Shown here piece by piece: positions 58,501-64,000 of a stretch of 64,000 bases of DNA (position 1 is the first letter of the stretch; every line of letters begins with the position of its first letter). The position numbers and the translations under genes are program-made. The notes beneath the pieces are model-generated. The model was not told the origin of the DNA and searched no databases. It saw only the letters and a program-made list of their open reading frames with translations. Origin of the DNA: Ailurus styani. Lineage: Eukaryota; Chordata; Mammalia; Carnivora; Ailuridae. The stretch covers positions 3,507,494 to 3,571,493 of the forward strand of contig LNAC01000009.1 in assembly GCA_002007465.1 (NCBI GenBank), in the 5' to 3' direction.

Positions 58501-59170
58501 TGTGTGCAGCAGACAAACAGAACAGAGAGGTCACACTTCCTTTCCGGAGACCACGTAGGAGACCGCGCAATTCCCAGGATTCCAAAGAAAGGACAACCAC
58601 AGAATCAGACTCACCCACCTTCCCGCTGCCACACTGGGATCACGAGGGTTTAGTATTGCAGAATGAAAACACTGTTACTGCTTCTATTAATAGTGACTAG
58701 GTATCTAACGTGAAAGGTGCTAAGGAACAGGAAAACGGCATCATTTTTTCATTCTCCCAACCATACAAATCAGAGAGAGACCTTCCTCTGTTACTGGAAC
58801 TAGGACATAGAACCAAATTCTTCACATCCCATGTCATTTTCTGCTTAGACTCCCTCTCAGGCTCCAGTGCCCAGTACAAGATTGGTGACCAATAAATATT
58901 TGTCAAAGGAATGAAACCCTGCCCTACAAAGTTTACTCGGAAATTTACCCTAAAATTTCACAAATTGCAAATTTCACAAACAACTGGCTTTTTCTTTGTA
59001 TTAAGGACTCCAAATCAACAGGTAAGTTCAGTTTAGATTGTCAAAACCGCAGCAAGGCAGAACAGGGTCTCAGCACAAATTAGGGGACACTTACCGTTGC
59101 TGAGCATCTCATCATCCGTGAGCTGCCCATCTTTGGCAAAGAGAACCCCAAACTTGAAATTCACAGAGCC
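10684..59170 (-). CDS. GARNL3: GARNL3, Rap/Ran-GAP domain-like 3 protein, 5' end missing
   Basis: Twenty coding exons in transcript order: 59170-59095, 58399-58301, 56845-56742, 52917-52809, 50935-50890, 50063-49957, 47532-47417, 45542-45438, 44439-44365, 40963-40852, 36122-36024, 35680-35564, 35001-34826, 33136-32978, 25861-25795, 18051-17933, 15849-15711, 14493-14278, 13039-12913, 10861-10684. They join in phase with GT-AG introns into 2,346 nt, i.e. 781 codons plus TAA. Window residues 1-220 are most of a Rap-GAP domain, including [16 protein letters not shown], which carries the Asn finger used by Rap GAPs. Residues 220-280 form a basic linker, about 280-600 a citron-homology region, and the remainder a Ser/Pro-rich tail ending [10 protein letters not shown]. 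The family is expected to stimulate GTP hydrolysis by Rap-type GTPases, but GARNL3 itself is little characterised. No frameshift or internal stop was found. Confidence 0.96.
11062..11313 (-). mobile_element. Can-SINE with perfect 17-bp target duplication
   Basis: Reverse-oriented carnivore SINE in the last GARNL3 intron, containing a GA tract (11121-11169). Both ends carry GGGCTGTTGGGAGTTTT (11045-11061 and 11314-11330), identical, so the insertion is fairly young. Confidence 0.95.
11121..11169. repeat. (GA)n microsatellite in SINE
   Basis: About 24 GA units in the CT-rich segment of the reverse-oriented SINE; a common expansion site in carnivore SINEs. Confidence 0.95.
11690..11960 (+). mobile_element. 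L2 3'-end fragment
   Basis: The order of CACTTCCTCAGACAAGCCC, CACTTGTCACTATTGG and CTAGAATGTAAAGTCCAGGA follows the 3' part of LINE L2. Old and diverged. Confidence 0.55.
12442..12648 (+). mobile_element. Can-SINE, diverged
   Basis: Plus-oriented carnivore SINE: GGGGTGCCTGGGCGGTATCG head, then GCTCAGGTTGTGATCCTGGG box, CT-rich segment and AAATAAATCTTAAAA tail. No clear target duplication. Confidence 0.9.
12913..13039 (-). CDS. GARNL3: GARNL3 exon: basic low-complexity tail
   Basis: 127 nt. It encodes [20 protein letters not shown] then [20 protein letters not shown]. Lys/Pro/Ala-rich and likely disordered. The donor is CAG/GTATAG, and the joint completes an Arg codon with the final exon. 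Confidence 0.93.
13213..13287. repeat. Poly-T tract and GGAA/GGGA-rich stretch
   Basis: A run of about 20 T (13213-13232), and a GGAAGGAAGGAAGGGAGGCA-like purine tract at about 13255-13287, in a GARNL3 intron. Confidence 0.9.
14278..14493 (-). CDS. GARNL3: GARNL3 exon: C-terminal tail
   Basis: 216 nt, symmetric phase. It encodes [40 protein letters not shown] and [16 protein letters not shown] basic, probably flexible segment followed by a short predicted helix (inference from composition). Confidence 0.95.
15135..15336 (+). mobile_element. Can-SINE with perfect 17-bp target duplication
   Basis: Plus-oriented, mustelid-like head (GTGGGTTAAGCCTCTGCCTT). Flanked by identical AAGAATGTAACCAATGC at 15118-15134 and 15337-15353. 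Confidence 0.95.
15465..15653 (+). mobile_element. Can-SINE with perfect 15-bp target duplication
   Basis: Plus-oriented; flanked by identical AGAAATCAGAATGGA at 15450-15464 and 15654-15668. It lies just upstream (in window coordinates) of the coding exon at 15711-15849. Confidence 0.95.
15711..15849 (-). CDS. GARNL3: GARNL3 exon: Ser/Pro-rich tail
   Basis: 139 nt. It encodes [20 protein letters not shown], then [20 protein letters not shown] and PSSLGE. The SDIYF start closes the CNH fold. [11 protein letters not shown] is rich in proline-directed phosphorylation-type sites (inference). Confidence 0.95.
16723..16896 (+). mobile_element. Can-SINE with truncated tail and an ambiguous base
   Basis: Plus-oriented, close to consensus. 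Flanked by GATCACATATC at 16712-16722 and 16897-16907. The A-rich tail stops at AAATAA and a single N (16896) abuts the second duplication, so the tail was probably not resolved in the assembly. Confidence 0.93.
17163..17194. repeat. (AC)n microsatellite
   Basis: About 16 AC units in the GARNL3 intron between the exons at 15849 and 17933. Confidence 0.96.
17933..18051 (-). CDS. GARNL3: GARNL3 exon: end of CNH region
   Basis: 119 nt. It encodes [39 protein letters not shown], with donor AGG/GTGAGG. The FPYLLAFT...EIR..NG.LV pattern is the hallmark closing motif of citron-homology domains. Confidence 0.96.
19760..19960 (-). mobile_element. MIR fragment
   Basis: CGTGCCAGGCACTGAGC followed by GATGAGAAAACTGAGGC is the reverse complement of the MIR core. 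Confidence 0.7.
21600..22290 (+). mobile_element. L2 fragment(s)
   Basis: Text such as GTTACCCCTTTGCTCAAAA, GTCCACAGCACATACCGCC and GCTCAGTAAATATTTGTAGA follows LINE L2 up to its 3' end. Confidence 0.6.
23327..23520 (+). mobile_element. Can-SINE
   Basis: Plus-oriented: GGGGCACCTGGGTGGCTCAG, TCATGATCTCAGGGTCCTGG, and an A tail of about 18. Target duplication imperfect. Confidence 0.93.
24263..24434 (+). mobile_element. Can-SINE with internal deletion
   Basis: Plus-oriented head GGGGCACCTGGGCGGCTCAG, box TCATGATCCCAGGGTACTGG. The usual CTGCTCAGC...GGAGCCTGC segment is absent. Tail AAATAAATAAATAAAATC. Confidence 0.9.
24483..24516. repeat. (AC)n microsatellite
   Basis: About 17 AC units shortly after the SINE tail at 24434. 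Confidence 0.96.
25795..25861 (-). CDS. GARNL3: GARNL3 exon: CNH region
   Basis: 67 nt. It encodes [20 protein letters not shown] then YN, with donor ACT/GTAAGT. It stands alone between two introns of more than 7 kb (18052-25794 and 25862-32977). Confidence 0.94.
26960..27092. repeat. Minisatellite, 7 x 19 bp
   Basis: Seven head-to-tail units of GGAGCACGGACTCCGGTCA. Units 1-3 read ...AGCACGG..., units 4-6 ...ACCATGG..., and unit 7 AGCATGGACTCTGG. Variants are grouped, as expected from stepwise duplication. The last unit runs into CAGACCTGAGTGAGC, resembling the MIR motif that follows GAGCATGGGCTCTGG. Confidence 0.95.
27880..28115 (+). mobile_element. L2 3'-end fragment
   Basis: TTTTAATGATCTGCATAGTG through CTGGGCCTGGCACATGGTGG and CCTCAGTGAATGCATGGCTG matches the L2 3' pattern. 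Confidence 0.55.
28590..28800 (+). mobile_element. MIR fragment
   Basis: CAAGTCCTATCTCTGCTCC, TACTAGCTGTGTGGTTTTGC and GTTTCCTTTTCTGCAAAAAC follow the MIR core in plus orientation. Confidence 0.75.
29696..29862 (+). mobile_element. Can-SINE with near-perfect target duplication
   Basis: Plus-oriented head GGGCGCCTGGGTGGCTCAG. Flanks AAGCTAGCCCTG (29684-29695) and AAGCTAGTCCTG (29863-29874) differ at one base. Confidence 0.94.
30490..30606 (-). mobile_element. Short Can-SINE variant with perfect 19-bp target duplication
   Basis: Reverse-oriented short subtype without the CT-rich segment. It is flanked by identical AGAAGGGCAAGAACTTTTA at 30471-30489 and 30607-30625. Confidence 0.95.
30765..31065. 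mobile_element. Two MER5A-type fragments
   Basis: AAATTCTGATGTAACTGATC...GGGGTGGGGTC and GAATCACCTGAGGATCATTT...CTCTGGGGTGGGAC each resemble the central MER5A sequence. Confidence 0.55.
31580..31960 (+). mobile_element. Possible solitary retroviral LTR
   Basis: A TATAAATAAA box (31825-31834, also an AATAAA signal) is followed by CCGAGCCCTGAG, a CT-rich downstream part and a GGGGACCCTGAC...CTTCCGGCA end. This resembles the R-U5 part of an endogenous retroviral LTR. No second LTR, coding part or convincing short target duplication was found. Boundaries are guesses. Confidence 0.3.
32978..33136 (-). CDS. GARNL3: GARNL3 exon: CNH region
   Basis: 159 nt, 53 complete codons, phase 0 at both ends. 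It encodes [20 protein letters not shown], then [20 protein letters not shown] and [13 protein letters not shown]. The donor is AGG/GTGAGT. Confidence 0.96.
33425..33640 (-). mobile_element. MIR fragment
   Basis: CAGTGCCAGGTACTGTTC, CATAGGGAGACTGAGGCTC and TGACTTGCCTACATTCACAT are the reverse complement of MIR. Lies in the 1.7-kb intron between the exons at 33136 and 34826. Confidence 0.8.
34180..34640 (+). mobile_element. L2 fragment
   Basis: TCAGGGCTCTCCGTGCTCC, TGATCCTTCTGCCTGGAACG, CAGATATCCTCCTCATCTAC and TTTTTCAGAGAGGGTTTCTG follow LINE L2 in plus orientation, immediately before the coding exon at 34826. Confidence 0.65.
34826..35001 (-). CDS. GARNL3: GARNL3 exon: CNH region
   Basis: 176 nt. 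It encodes [20 protein letters not shown], then [16 protein letters not shown] and [11 protein letters not shown]. The VAI..KLLL strand and basic loop fit a CNH propeller blade. The acceptor is CTCTCCACAG. Confidence 0.95.
35564..35680 (-). CDS. GARNL3: GARNL3 exon: CNH region
   Basis: 117 nt, symmetric phase. It encodes [20 protein letters not shown] then [18 protein letters not shown]. The donor AAG/GTGACC is modest. Only 343 nt of intron separate it from the upstream exon. Confidence 0.95.
36024..36122 (-). CDS. GARNL3: GARNL3 exon: CNH region
   Basis: 99 nt, symmetric phase. It encodes [20 protein letters not shown] then [25 protein letters not shown] is typical of the second CNH blade. 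The donor is AAG/GTGATC. Confidence 0.95.
37495..37679 (-). mobile_element. Can-SINE with perfect 13-bp target duplication
   Basis: Reverse-oriented; flanked by TGGTTATTTCATT at 37482-37494 and 37680-37692. Confidence 0.94.
39705..39725. repeat. (TG)n microsatellite
   Basis: About 10 TG units, followed by TATGTACATATATATACATA. Confidence 0.9.
40465..40496. repeat. (GA)n microsatellite
   Basis: About 16 GA units ending in GCGCGAGC; no SINE recognised around it. Confidence 0.93.
40852..40963 (-). CDS. GARNL3: GARNL3 exon: start of citron-homology region
   Basis: 112 nt. It encodes [20 protein letters not shown] then [17 protein letters not shown]. The C.D.WG..LLVSTD.G.LLV pattern is the first blade of CNH domains. 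The donor is GTTAGT, a less common form. Confidence 0.94.
41102..41235 (-). mobile_element. Short Can-SINE variant with perfect target duplication
   Basis: Reverse-oriented short subtype (ACCCAACATGGGGCTCGAAC...GCCAGCTAAGCGCC). Flanked by TTCAGTTACCTTTCTT at 41086-41101 and 41236-41251. Confidence 0.94.
43600..43960 (-). mobile_element. MER5A-type element, interrupted by SINE
   Basis: CAGTGGTTTCTCAACTGTGG, CATCAGCATCGCCCGGGAGC and, after the SINE, CTATTGAATCAGAAATTC are MER5A in reverse. A second related stretch follows to about 44110. Confidence 0.7.
43672..43869 (-). mobile_element. Can-SINE inside a MER5A-type element, perfect target duplication
   Basis: Reverse-oriented, T tail complement of about 19. 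Flanked by AGAAATGCAGATTCT at 43657-43671 and 43870-43884. Confidence 0.95.
44365..44439 (-). CDS. GARNL3: GARNL3 exon: linker before CNH region
   Basis: 75 nt, phase 0 at both ends (25 codons). It encodes [20 protein letters not shown] then ICKKE, with donor GAA/GTAAGT. The exons either side continue in frame. Confidence 0.94.
45438..45542 (-). CDS. GARNL3: GARNL3 exon: basic linker
   Basis: 105 nt, phase 0 at both ends (35 codons). It encodes [20 protein letters not shown] then [15 protein letters not shown]. Basic and Ser-rich, with possible phosphorylation sites (RRSFSD, ESPKS). Length and phase would let it be skipped without a frameshift. Confidence 0.94.
47417..47532 (-). CDS. GARNL3: GARNL3 exon: end of Rap-GAP domain
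   Basis: 116 nt. It encodes [20 protein letters not shown] then [18 protein letters not shown]. It is the closing helix region (family text: L.NGE.A....P.FA....RT...L). The donor is AAG/GTAACC. Confidence 0.95.
47533..49956. other. GARNL3: GARNL3 intron, 2.4 kb
   Basis: Contains a plus MIR at about 48110-48330 (CTGTAAAATGGACGTAACC core) and an AT-rich 22-bp perfect palindrome at 49812-49833. No SINE or exon seen. Confidence 0.6.
49957..50063 (-). CDS. GARNL3: GARNL3 exon: Rap-GAP C-terminal part
   Basis: 107 nt. It encodes [20 protein letters not shown] then [26 protein letters not shown]....EFRDFLL is the family's signature end of domain. The start at 50063 is chosen over an AG at 50047 because only the former restores the reading frame. 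Confidence 0.95.
50064..52808. other. GARNL3: Two GARNL3 introns around the 46-nt exon
   Basis: Around the exon at 50890-50935 lie a reverse MIR-like stretch (about 50315-50530) and otherwise unassigned sequence. A run of AT-rich text (52380-52470) resembles nothing I can name. Confidence 0.5.
50890..50935 (-). CDS. GARNL3: GARNL3 small exon: Rap-GAP domain
   Basis: Only 46 nt. The acceptor CACCACAG precedes [14 protein letters not shown], and the donor is CAG/GTAGGT. IFALVRY corresponds to the HAY/FVVVQ strand after the catalytic segment in Rap GAPs. Confidence 0.92.
52809..52917 (-). CDS. GARNL3: GARNL3 exon: Rap-GAP catalytic-asparagine exon
   Basis: 109 nt. It encodes [20 protein letters not shown], then [15 protein letters not shown]. 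By family knowledge the Asn of HIGND supplies the catalytic side chain in Rap GAPs, and it is present here (codon at 52893-52891). The donor is CAC/GTATCC, weak for a GT-AG site, but it is the only one that keeps the frame into the next exon. Confidence 0.95.
53417..53635 (-). mobile_element. hAT-type DNA transposon remnant
   Basis: GGTTGGCAAATTTTTTCTGT, AAGGGCCACATGGTAAATAT, GGCGTGGCTGTGTTCC and GTGGTTTGCCAACCCG match the old mammalian family whose ends read roughly CAGGGGTCGGCAAAC, with inverted ends preserved. The exact family name is not asserted. Confidence 0.7.
53850..54390 (+). mobile_element. L1 ORF2 C-terminal fragment
   Basis: Degenerate LINE-1 text in order: ATTTACAAACCATATATCTG, TTTCTCCAAAGACAATGC, CACATGAAAAGATGCTCC, GCTGGTGGGAATGCAGAATG, TACCATGTGACCCAGCAATT. 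Broken by stops and truncated at both ends, without the L1 3' UTR or A tail. Confidence 0.85.
56742..56845 (-). CDS. GARNL3: GARNL3 exon: Rap-GAP domain
   Basis: 104 nt. It encodes [20 protein letters not shown] then [26 protein letters not shown] matches the family's conserved hydrophobic core strand ahead of the catalytic helix. The donor is CAG/GTACGT. Confidence 0.96.
57230..57440 (+). mobile_element. MIR fragment
   Basis: GAAAGCATGGGCTCTGGAGT, GCTGGGTTCAAGTTCTCAGC and CTTGGCACGGTGCCTGGCC give the full MIR order in plus orientation, in the intron between 56846 and 58300. Confidence 0.85.
57580..58060 (+). mobile_element. L2 3'-end fragment
   Basis: CTACTTAAAATCCATTTGTG, TCCTTCTCGACATTC, GACTATAAGCTCCTAGAAAG and CACAGAGGCGCTCAATGG follow L2 through its 3' end. 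Confidence 0.75.
58301..58399 (-). CDS. GARNL3: GARNL3 exon: Rap-GAP domain
   Basis: 99 nt, symmetric phase. It encodes [20 protein letters not shown] then [20 protein letters not shown]...YRGGLD is the classic second Rap-GAP block. The donor is AAA/GTAAGC. Confidence 0.96.
59095..59170 (-). CDS. GARNL3: GARNL3 exon: start of the part of the Rap-GAP domain in the window
   Basis: 76 nt, acceptor CTTGTAAG, donor ACG/GTAAGT. It encodes [20 protein letters not shown] then EMLSN. The [14 protein letters not shown] text is the first conserved block of Rap-GAP domains. It is the most 5' exon found; the preceding one must lie beyond 64000. Confidence 0.95.
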
Positions 59171-60430
59171 CTTACAAGGAGACAACAAAAGGTGTTGGAT
59201 GTAAGCTTTATCGTCAGAGCATAGACCATTACGAAATGTGCTGTTCATCATTTAGGAGAACTTCAGGGACAAGGATGGACACTTGAGGCATCACTTCCTC
59301 TCCTCAACGCCCACGGGTATTAACAAGGTCATTCCTTTATTTCTGTAGGTTTTGATAGCCTGTGGTTGAAACGCTCTGTTTTGATGTGAGTTAATTCATT
59401 GGTACCTTCATTCCTAAGGGCTTCTGCAGGATGCCAGGTCCATTCGGGGGCAAACCGCTGCTCAGAGAGCCAGCAGGAGCTCACAGGCCTGGCGCCCTGT
59501 TCTGATCGGTTAACAGGAGAGCTCAGTGTAATTCAAAACTGAACACAAAGATCTTAGGCTGATATCTTATGGGCTCTTGGGAGTAGACATAGAAAATGGG
59601 AGCAATTTACTCTAAAAGCTCATTTTCCCCAGTTCTCAAAGAAGTCACAAAACAGGTGTGTGGGGGAGGGGGAAGGAAATCAAGAAGTAACTAGTACAAA
59701 AGTCCAGTCTACTACCCTCGACTTTAAACACAAGATTAAAATCTGACCCTGTGGGGATAATAAACACCAATGCAAGATGATAGGTTCTGTAGGAAGAGAG
59801 AGGAAGGAGATCAGGCAGCTCAATGGCACTTTCAGCATTTTTTTCCTTAAGCTGGATAACTGGTTAATAGGTCTTCGTAATATTAGTCTCTATTTTTTTT
59901 TTGTATCTGAAGTATTTCATAATAAAATAATATCTGAGGTTGGAGAGAATCAACTTTTTTGCAAGGCCATTTGATGTAGCACTAGATGGGGGAATTCTTG
60001 GTGGTCAGTTAAGGGGTAGGCTAGGAACAAAGGTGTTTAAAGTGTTGGCCATCGTGTCAGGTTGGGCGGGGGAGTCAAGGGAGAACGCTGGGATTCAGGA
60101 CAGCAGGGTCTGGAGAAATAAGACTCTGAAAATCCTGGGGACCAAGGCTGTGCTTCTCAGCATTTTTCTGTCCCCAACACACCTGAGAGACAGAGGCACA
60201 TGCATCGGCGAGAGGTTTTCTATCTAGAGCGCAGAAGAGGGGGGACAGGCCCAAGTGAAGTCCTTACCTGAAGCCCCTCCACAGCGGCTCTTTCCCATCA
60301 CGCGGGCCTTGGCTCAAATGCCCATTTCCAGAGAGGCCTTCCCTGACTTCCCACAGAAAGTCATCCTCCCCCACTGCTACTCTCTGTCATAACACTTTAT
60401 TTTCTTAGCATTATCCATACTCTGTAATTC

Positions 60431-60624
60431 TTTTTTTTTAAGATTTTATTTATTAATTTGAGAGTGTATTTGTGCGGGGGGTGGTGGTGGTGGGAGGAAG
60501 GGCAGAGGGAGAAGCAGACTCCCCGTGGAGCTGGGAGCCCAATATGGGACTCGATCCAGGGACTCCGGGATCATGACCTGAGCCAAAGGCAGTTGCTCAA
60601 CCAACTGAGCCACCCAGGCGCCCC
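60431..60624 (-). mobile_element. Can-SINE beside a MER5A-type end
   Basis: Reverse-oriented, ending GAGCCACCCAGGCGCCCC. The right flank AAGAATTTGTCTTTCTGACA continues into a MER5A-type 3' end to about 60712. The left flank is L2-like, and no target duplication is seen. Confidence 0.92.
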
Positions 60625-61067
60625 AAGAATTTGTCTTTCTGACAAGTTCTCAGGTGAGGCTGATGCTGCTGGTCCGGGGACCCCACTTTGAGAACCACTG
60701 GATTCGAGGAACAAACCAGCAGACTGGCAGGAGGCAGGGCATCGGGTCCAGCCGAGCTGAGAGCTAGCAAGCCAAGGGCAGAAGTGCTGGGTCAACGGTC
60801 AGAGTCATGAGCCAGGGTCCACCCTCCTGCTTGAACCAGAAGGGGCCCCATGGTCCACTGAGTCCACGCTGTCGTCTTACAGACAGGACGCATGAAGACC
60901 AGGGAAGGCTAGCTTGCCCGCGGCTGGCACTAAGTGGATGGCGGAATGGAAGCCAGAGGTCGGGTCTCTGGACTTCTGACCCAGCACTCTTCCCAACCCG
61001 GTGGCGTGGTCTTCTCAGCACGGTACTGGGTCAAGGGAAGTGGAGAGCTACGCAGAGAAATGGGGCC

Positions 61068-61309
61068 TGGGATGCCTGGGTGGCTCAGTCAGATAAGCGA
61101 CTGCCTTCGGCTCAGGTCATGATCCCAAGGTCCTGGGATCAAGTCCCGCATTGGGCTCCCTGCTTGGCGGACAGCCTGCTTCTCCCTCTTCCTCTGCCTG
61201 CCTCTCTGCCTACTTGTGCTCTCTACCTCTTTGTCAAATAAATAAATAAAATCTTTAATAAATAAATAAACAAATAAATAAAAGAACACTTACTTAAAAA
61301 AAAAAAGAA
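61068..61309 (+). mobile_element. Can-SINE with perfect 12-bp target duplication and compound tail
   Basis: Plus-oriented; flanked by AGAAATGGGGCC at 61056-61067 and 61310-61321. The tail is unusually long and mixed (AAATAAATAAATAAAATC, then more AAAT units and a second A run). Confidence 0.95.
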
Positions 61310-62508
61310 AGAAATGGGGCCCATGGCCACCAGATCATTGAAAGCTGATCTTGAAAGCTGGGCAAAGCTTTCAAGAGTTTTTATGGCTCTGTCATTGGCA
61401 CCGTGGCGCCTGTACCCTGGCTGAGGGCCCCTCCTGCTCCAGGTGGAGACTCCAGAAACACCAGAGTTGCAAGGCCTTGTTAGGTCCCTGAAATCACCTA
61501 CATGGTCTCTAGCTAATTTTGTTTTTAGGGCTTCCCAAGTGATGTCATTCATTAATTCAGAGTGTTCACCTAGCTCCAGAAATCAAGGCATTATGGATTT
61601 AGTGGATTTCATATTTTTGACAGAGATAGTTTTGGGGAGGGAATAGTTTAGTTTGGGGCTACCCGACCACCACAGAGCAGATTTTAACAAACCATTTAAC
61701 CTAACATCATTAGTGCTTCATGAGGCTGGCTGCTCCTTCCAGCACTAGATCTTGGGGGTTGGGAGGGAGCCTTCAAGGTCCCAAGACCAGATCTGGGCCT
61801 GTGGAAGGAGGTGACTGGTAGGGGGAATCCATGCAAACTGGTTTTCTCGGGACTTACACCCTGCCCAGACACTCATCATAGAGATAAGGTCATTTTGTAA
61901 TTCCTGCTTGCATGGGACTTTTGATTTTTAAGTTCTAAATGGTCTGAGACAAAAGTCAACATGATTATAAACCAAAGTGCAGTCATATCCTTGGGAATTC
62001 ATGGGAAGCTAGGAATTATGTTTCTTTTGAAGAAAGAGAAGTATGTGGGGACACTAAGTACCAGTAATTCTAGAAGGACTGAGAAATGATGGCCTGATTC
62101 AAAAGTGGACACCCGGGTTCCTCGTTACTCTTATTCAGGCAATGCCTTGGTATTTTTCTGAGTCACATGTTCCTACGCTTCTCTCACTTGTGCGGTCTGG
62201 GGTGCCATGCGCTCTCCTGTGGGGCCTCTCTCTGCAGTGGGCACCAGAAACTTGGGTTTCAGAACACCGGCCACACTTGACCAAATCACCAGCTCTTCAG
62301 GGACATCACAAGTGCTGTTTATGAATTTTCTTCCCTGCTCATCTTTGCAGCTGGTAGTTTATCAGTATAATTGGGTGGAATTAGGATAAATGCTCTGAGC
62401 TGAAAAGCCGCCAGAAGTGCCTCAGCCACAACCTCAGGGAAGCTCTGAGAGACGATCACTGCTCACGTCTCCTTGAATGCGTCGTAACAAGTGCTCTTTT
62501 TCCCCCTA

Positions 62509-62709
62509 AGATTTTGCTTATTTATTTAATTTTAGAGAGAGAAAAAGTGAGCAGAGTATGTGTGGAGGGGAGCAGAGGGAGAGAGAACCTCAAGCAGGTT
62601 CTGCGTTCAGTGCGGAGCGCGATGCAGGGCTCCATCCCAGGACCCTGAGACCATGACCTGAGCTGAAACCAAGTCGGACGCTTAACTGACTGAGTCACCC
62701 AGGCGCCCC
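62509..62709 (-). mobile_element. Can-SINE, diverged
   Basis: Reverse-oriented, ending GACTGAGTCACCCAGGCGCC; box GACCATGACCTGAGCTG. No clear target duplication. Confidence 0.92.
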
Positions 62710-62899
62710 GGTGTGTTTCTGTATTTTTCAAATGTTTGCCAGAAGTGTGTCTTTCATTTTTTCCCTTCTACAAATTATACATGGAGTTCATGAATTCTGT
62801 CGTCGCAAGTGTGATTCATACACGGATAATAGATAAGAGCAGGGATGTATCTTTGCCGGTGCTCGGCGGCAGCCCACCCTACACCCCCGCTGCCTTGCA

Positions 62900-63265
62900 C
62901 AAAGTAACCCCTGCCAACAATCTGGGTGCATTATTTCGGCTCCTCTGCATGTACATTGATGCATTCAGGAATCAGCTGCGATGTCACTGCCTCAGACAAA
63001 CCTACTCTGTTCCAAGTCAAAAACCTTCTCCTTCCCCTATATCGCCTACCTTGGTTTATTTTCCTCACAGCTCTTGGGGCTATTCATGTTACTGTGTTTA
63101 CATTTGCTCGGCTCTGTAGTTTGTCTTGCCTCACTGGGCCGGAAGTTCCATGAAGGGACCTTGTCTTGCTCGTCAATGTATTCCCAGCACCGCAAACAGC
63201 ACATGGGACGCACGCACGGTAGGAGCTCAGGAAATATTTGTTGAATCAATGAAGGAATGAACAAA
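62900..63265 (+). mobile_element. L2 3'-end fragment
   Basis: CCGGAAGTTCCATGAAGGGA, CCTTGTCTTGCTCGTCAATG and GCTCAGGAAATATTTGTTGA mark the L2 3' end. Confidence 0.75.
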
Positions 63266-64000
63266 CGACTGAATATACCTATGTGTTTGTTTATAAAAAC
63301 AACTGGGAATATACTGTAGATACTGCTCTGTGATTTGCTACCCCTCCCCCAACCCCCATAACTATTGTTTCCATGCCAGTAAATAAAGGTTCACATCATT
63401 CTTTTCAATGGCATCATTATTTTTCATACTTCATTCAATCAATACATAATCCACTTATCCAACCACCAAATACCAACTTTGTGCCCTCTCTCTCTCCACT
63501 GCTCTAGGATCTAGGGATACAGCCGGGAGGAAACTGAATAAGCCCTTCTCTCCACCCCCCCACCCCATGCTACTTACATTCTTGGGAGGGCAACAGATAC
63601 AGAGCGAGTCAGTGAAAACACAAGTGTCAAAAAGAAACACAAACCAGTGTGCAGAGCAGAGGGTGAGAGGCTGGATGTGCTACTTTAGATAGAGTGGTCA
63701 AGGACAGCCTCTCCAAGCAGAGACCCTAATATCAAGGAAAGCGTGCGACCCTGAGGAAGTCCGGGGAGGCGCATCCTAAGGGGGTAGGAAGAGCGGGCTC
63801 TTCCTGAGCAGGTGAAGGAATAAGCATGTCAACGTGGTCCGTGTGGAGGAGATCGGAGAGGCCGCACAGTAGTGTCATAGAGGCCCCCGGGGGGGCCCCA
63901 GTCAGGACTCGGGGCTCTCCTTGGAGTGCGATGGGAAGCCATGACAGCCTGCGACATAGGGGTGACCTGACTTGACATTTAAAAGGACCCTTTTAGGGCG

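Larger units (their letters stand above)
59171..64000. other. GARNL3: GARNL3 intron, at least 4.8 kb, runs out of the window
   Basis: No preceding GARNL3 exon was found. It contains L2 fragments (60285-60430, 62900-63265 plus, and probably 63575-64000 minus), Can-SINEs at 60431, 61068 and 62509, and a MER5A-type 3' end (60625-60712). Confidence 0.65.

Noticed and set aside
60262..60300. Perfect donor-like CAG/GTAAGG on the minus strand at 60268
   Set aside because: The sequence before it is an L2 fragment and does not encode expected GARNL3 residues. Treated as a cryptic site, not an exon.

Overview
The window is nuclear DNA from a carnivore, most likely a mustelid-type animal (ferret, mink, marten, otter or badger group). 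The evidence is sixteen Can-SINE (tRNA-Lys-derived) copies, several of which still have perfect target-site duplications. Their heads read GGGCGCCTGGGTGGCTCAG followed by TGGGTTAAAGCCTCTGCCTTCGGC-like text, which I associate with mustelids rather than dogs or cats. Ancient mammalian repeats (MIR, L2, MER5A-type, an L1 ORF2 fragment) fill much of the rest. There are no bacterial-style operons, CRISPR arrays or tRNA/rRNA genes.

Two protein-coding genes were recognised, both on the minus strand and arranged tail to head. From 546 to 7295 lies SLC2A8 (GLUT8, a facilitative hexose transporter). Nine coding exons are visible; the last coding exon is beyond position 1. Its first exon is cut by a run of 300 N (6948-7247). 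A GC-rich, CCAAT-rich promoter/CpG island lies above it (about 7296-8060). About 3.4 kb separates its start codon from the stop codon of GARNL3 at 10684.

From 10684 to at least 59170 lies GARNL3 (GTPase-activating Rap/Ran-GAP domain-like 3). Twenty coding exons were located. Every intron has GT-AG ends and all phases join, giving one uninterrupted 781-residue C-terminal portion with a TAA stop. It contains most of a Rap-GAP domain (with the HIGND catalytic-asparagine motif), a basic linker, a citron-homology (CNH) region and a low-complexity Ser/Pro-rich tail. The 5' exons (roughly the first 230 residues, judging from my memory of a human protein of about 1,010 residues) lie beyond position 64000. 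The same neighbours, GARNL3 then SLC2A8 on one strand, occur on human chromosome 9q33.3, which supports both names.

The rest is intron and intergenic sequence dominated by repeats. I found no previously undescribed biological system. The observations most worth checking are: the N gap, whose flanks imply only a few missing coding bases; two (perhaps three) SINE insertions at the same homologous site of MER5A elements; an unusually weak splice donor directly after the exon carrying the Rap-GAP catalytic residue; and a 19-bp minisatellite grown inside a MIR.
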